A DNA stretch of 64,000 bases from Canna indica. Lineage: Eukaryota > Streptophyta > Magnoliopsida > Zingiberales > Cannaceae. The stretch covers positions 10,182,501 to 10,246,500 of the forward strand of contig CP136891.1 in NCBI GenBank assembly GCA_034359265.1, written 5' to 3'. This document shows positions 62,609-64,000 of this stretch, one piece after another (within the stretch, counting starts at the first letter, position 1; every line of letters begins with the position of its first letter). The notes beneath the pieces were generated by a model that saw nothing but the letters and a program-made list of their open reading frames with translations, made no database searches and was not told the DNA's origin. The translations under genes were made by a program, and so were the position numbers.

Positions 62609-63400
62609 TCATTCCCGGGTCAAGGGAGGAGGTGCCGTTGGCAATGGTGGCTGAGCCAAAAGATTGACCCCTTCCGACACCTGGAAACCGTTATATGGAC
62701 TTTGACTGGTTGAGTTGGATTGCAGGCCGAGCATTGGATAGTTTGGGAGAGGAGCTGAGCCATAACTGTAAGGGATGCCCATCATAGGTCCAGCAGCAGT
62801 CTGCGCAAATTGGGTGGTGCTTGGAAGAGCTGCTGCTGCTGGTGTAGGTGGGAATGATGAAGATGGTGGCTCCACATTGGAGCATGGATGAGTCATCGGG
62901 GATGGTGGCTGCAGTGGTGACAGCTGATGTAGTGATTGAGGATGTGGAAATGGTGGCATTGGCGGCTGCAGCAAAGGCAGCGATGATGAAAATTGAAAAG
63001 GCTCAACATTCTGATATTTAGGCCTCTTACTTTCCGGAGCATAATCTTCTTTGTTTGTCTGGCCAATGACACCCTCTGAAGCAAGAGAGGAGAGCACAAG
63101 ACTCAGCATCTGGGCAGAGGAGGATGACGAGGTGAGTTTTGCTGCCATCACAGCAGCTGCCGTCTTCCGGTCCTCCTCTTCCTTATGTGAAGAATTATTG
63201 TCAGCATGAGATTCTTCTTGGGTAATTCTGGGCAAAGTCATTTGTGCTTTATCAAAACTCGCAGCAGCTTCAGGGGCAAAACCAGGAGCAATATCAGAGA
63301 ATGCCGAGGATGATCCCACAGGTCTCTGCTCGGTCAATGATTCTTCACGGTTGAGCACTGCAGAGATCTCACCAGCTTGCTTATACCGTGATTCAGCAGC
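62609..63400 (-). CDS. C-terminal exon of an RPRD/CID-type pre-mRNA regulator (partial, runs off the right edge)
   Basis: An open minus-strand exon beginning at an AG acceptor (63401-63402 side) and ending with a stop at 62609; 263 codons in phase. It starts AAESRYKQAGEISAVLNREE and continues with an acidic, Ser-rich part. The motif AAAVMAAKLTSSSSSAQMLS, then LVLSSLASEGV, is typical of plant proteins with an N-terminal CID (ENTH/VHS-like) domain related to RPRD1/Rtt103. Those bind the RNA polymerase II C-terminal domain. A long Pro-rich tail (PPMPPFPHPQSLHQLSPLQP) completes the protein. The CID domain itself must lie beyond position 64000, so the assignment rests on the tail alone. Confidence 0.8.
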   Translation of the reverse strand, partial: AAESRYKQAGEISAVLNREESLTEQRPVGSSSAFSDIAPGFAPEAAASFDKAQMTLPRITQEESHADNNSSHKEEEDRKTAAAVMAAKLTSSSSSAQMLSLVLSSLASEGVIGQTNKEDYAPESKRPKYQNVEPFQFSSSLPLLQPPMPPFPHPQSLHQLSPLQPPSPMTHPCSNVEPPSSSFPPTPAAAALPSTTQFAQTAAGPMMGIPYSYGSAPLPNYPMLGLQSNSTSQSPYNGFQVSEGVNLLAQPPLPTAPPPLTRE

Positions 63401-64000
63401 CTGGAGAACAATTGGGAAATCATGATGACAAATTGATCTTCAGAAGTGAATTCAGGAAATCTAATCAGTGGAGAATAACTAGTTACTTGGGTAGTTTGCT
63501 ATGAAGATTATTTACGCAATTTCTTGCCTATGGCGCAGAATCATTAACATATAATCAGCAATTTCGATATTAGTTGGTTTCATAATGTAGAAACATATCT
63601 AATACAATAGGCATAGTGAATATGCTAAGTTCTTTGTAAAAGATGACTTTTTAGAACGAGTTATATGCCAAATGATGGAGGAATATTGAAAATCACTTTG
63701 ATAGAAGACGAGATACTGCTAATCTTTTGTAAGTCTTGTGCTAACACCATAATAGACAGCATGCCTACAGCCATGAGTTAAAGGATTGTTCACAGCATCC
63801 CAGCCAATGGAGTAATGGACAACCATGGCTCAGATGGTAACATGAATTCTATCTAATGTCTACCCATGCAATGAAGTTTAGAAGGTGTGACAAGTAAGAA
63901 ACCTAACCTAATTTTGAAGAATTACTGGTTATTTGAGACTATTTTCCACAAAGCTTGGTAAAGTAAGATGGAAATTATACAAATAGCATATACTATATCA
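63401..64000 (-). other. intron of the RPRD-like gene
   Basis: AT-rich sequence with no recognisable exon on either strand; most likely intron continuing past the right edge. Confidence 0.5.

Overview
This window is nuclear DNA from a flowering plant. The evidence is GT-AG intron-split genes of plant families (TCP, FATB, BAHD, LTPG, DUF3339, CBSCBSPB), long AT-rich intergenic stretches and many plant-type transposons. A monocot is my guess, from the very GC-rich second exon of the BAHD gene beside AT-rich flanks, but the species cannot be fixed from sequence alone.

Layout, left to right: (1) an unresolved CG-rich block at 1-880; (2) a six-exon SAP-domain gene on the minus strand (1691-4866) with a GC-AG intron; (3) AT-rich DNA holding a complete TRIM retroelement with target duplication (5512-5856); (4) a single-exon DUF3339 gene, minus (8851-9060); (5) very AT-rich spacer with a diverged 540-bp tandem duplication (10.7-11.7 kb); (6) a 14-exon CBS/PB1-domain gene, plus (14404-22933), with a foldback Mutator-like element in intron 9; (7) a transposon-rich stretch (23.4-27.3 kb) with two more elements flanked by 9-bp duplications; (8) a GPI-anchored lipid-transfer-protein gene, minus (28370-35159), split inside exon 1 by a 5,997-bp LTR retrotransposon; (9) a six-exon FATB acyl-ACP thioesterase gene, minus (36610-39158); (10) a class I TCP gene, plus (43951-44910); (11) a five-exon ARM/TOG-repeat gene, minus (47638-51005); (12) a hAT-like element (53622-54581); (13) a two-exon BAHD feruloyl-transferase-like gene, plus (57401-58785); (14) a frameshifted SAUR remnant, minus (59908-60244); (15) nested DNA transposons (60.7-61.9 kb); (16) the last exon of an RPRD/CID-type gene, minus, running off the right edge (62609-63400).

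Exon coordinates were derived by hand from splice sites and reading phase; every multi-exon model given here closes in frame. There is no operon logic. Two or three genes share a theme of surface and extracellular lipid supply: FATB (fatty-acid export from plastids), the LTPG (lipid export to the surface) and the HHT/ASFT-like BAHD enzyme (suberin aromatics). I see this as coincidence unless synteny shows otherwise. The most striking structure is the retrotransposon in the LTPG gene. Its LTRs differ at one position by eye, it has a perfect 5-bp duplication, and it carries a 730-bp internal palindrome and almost no coding capacity.
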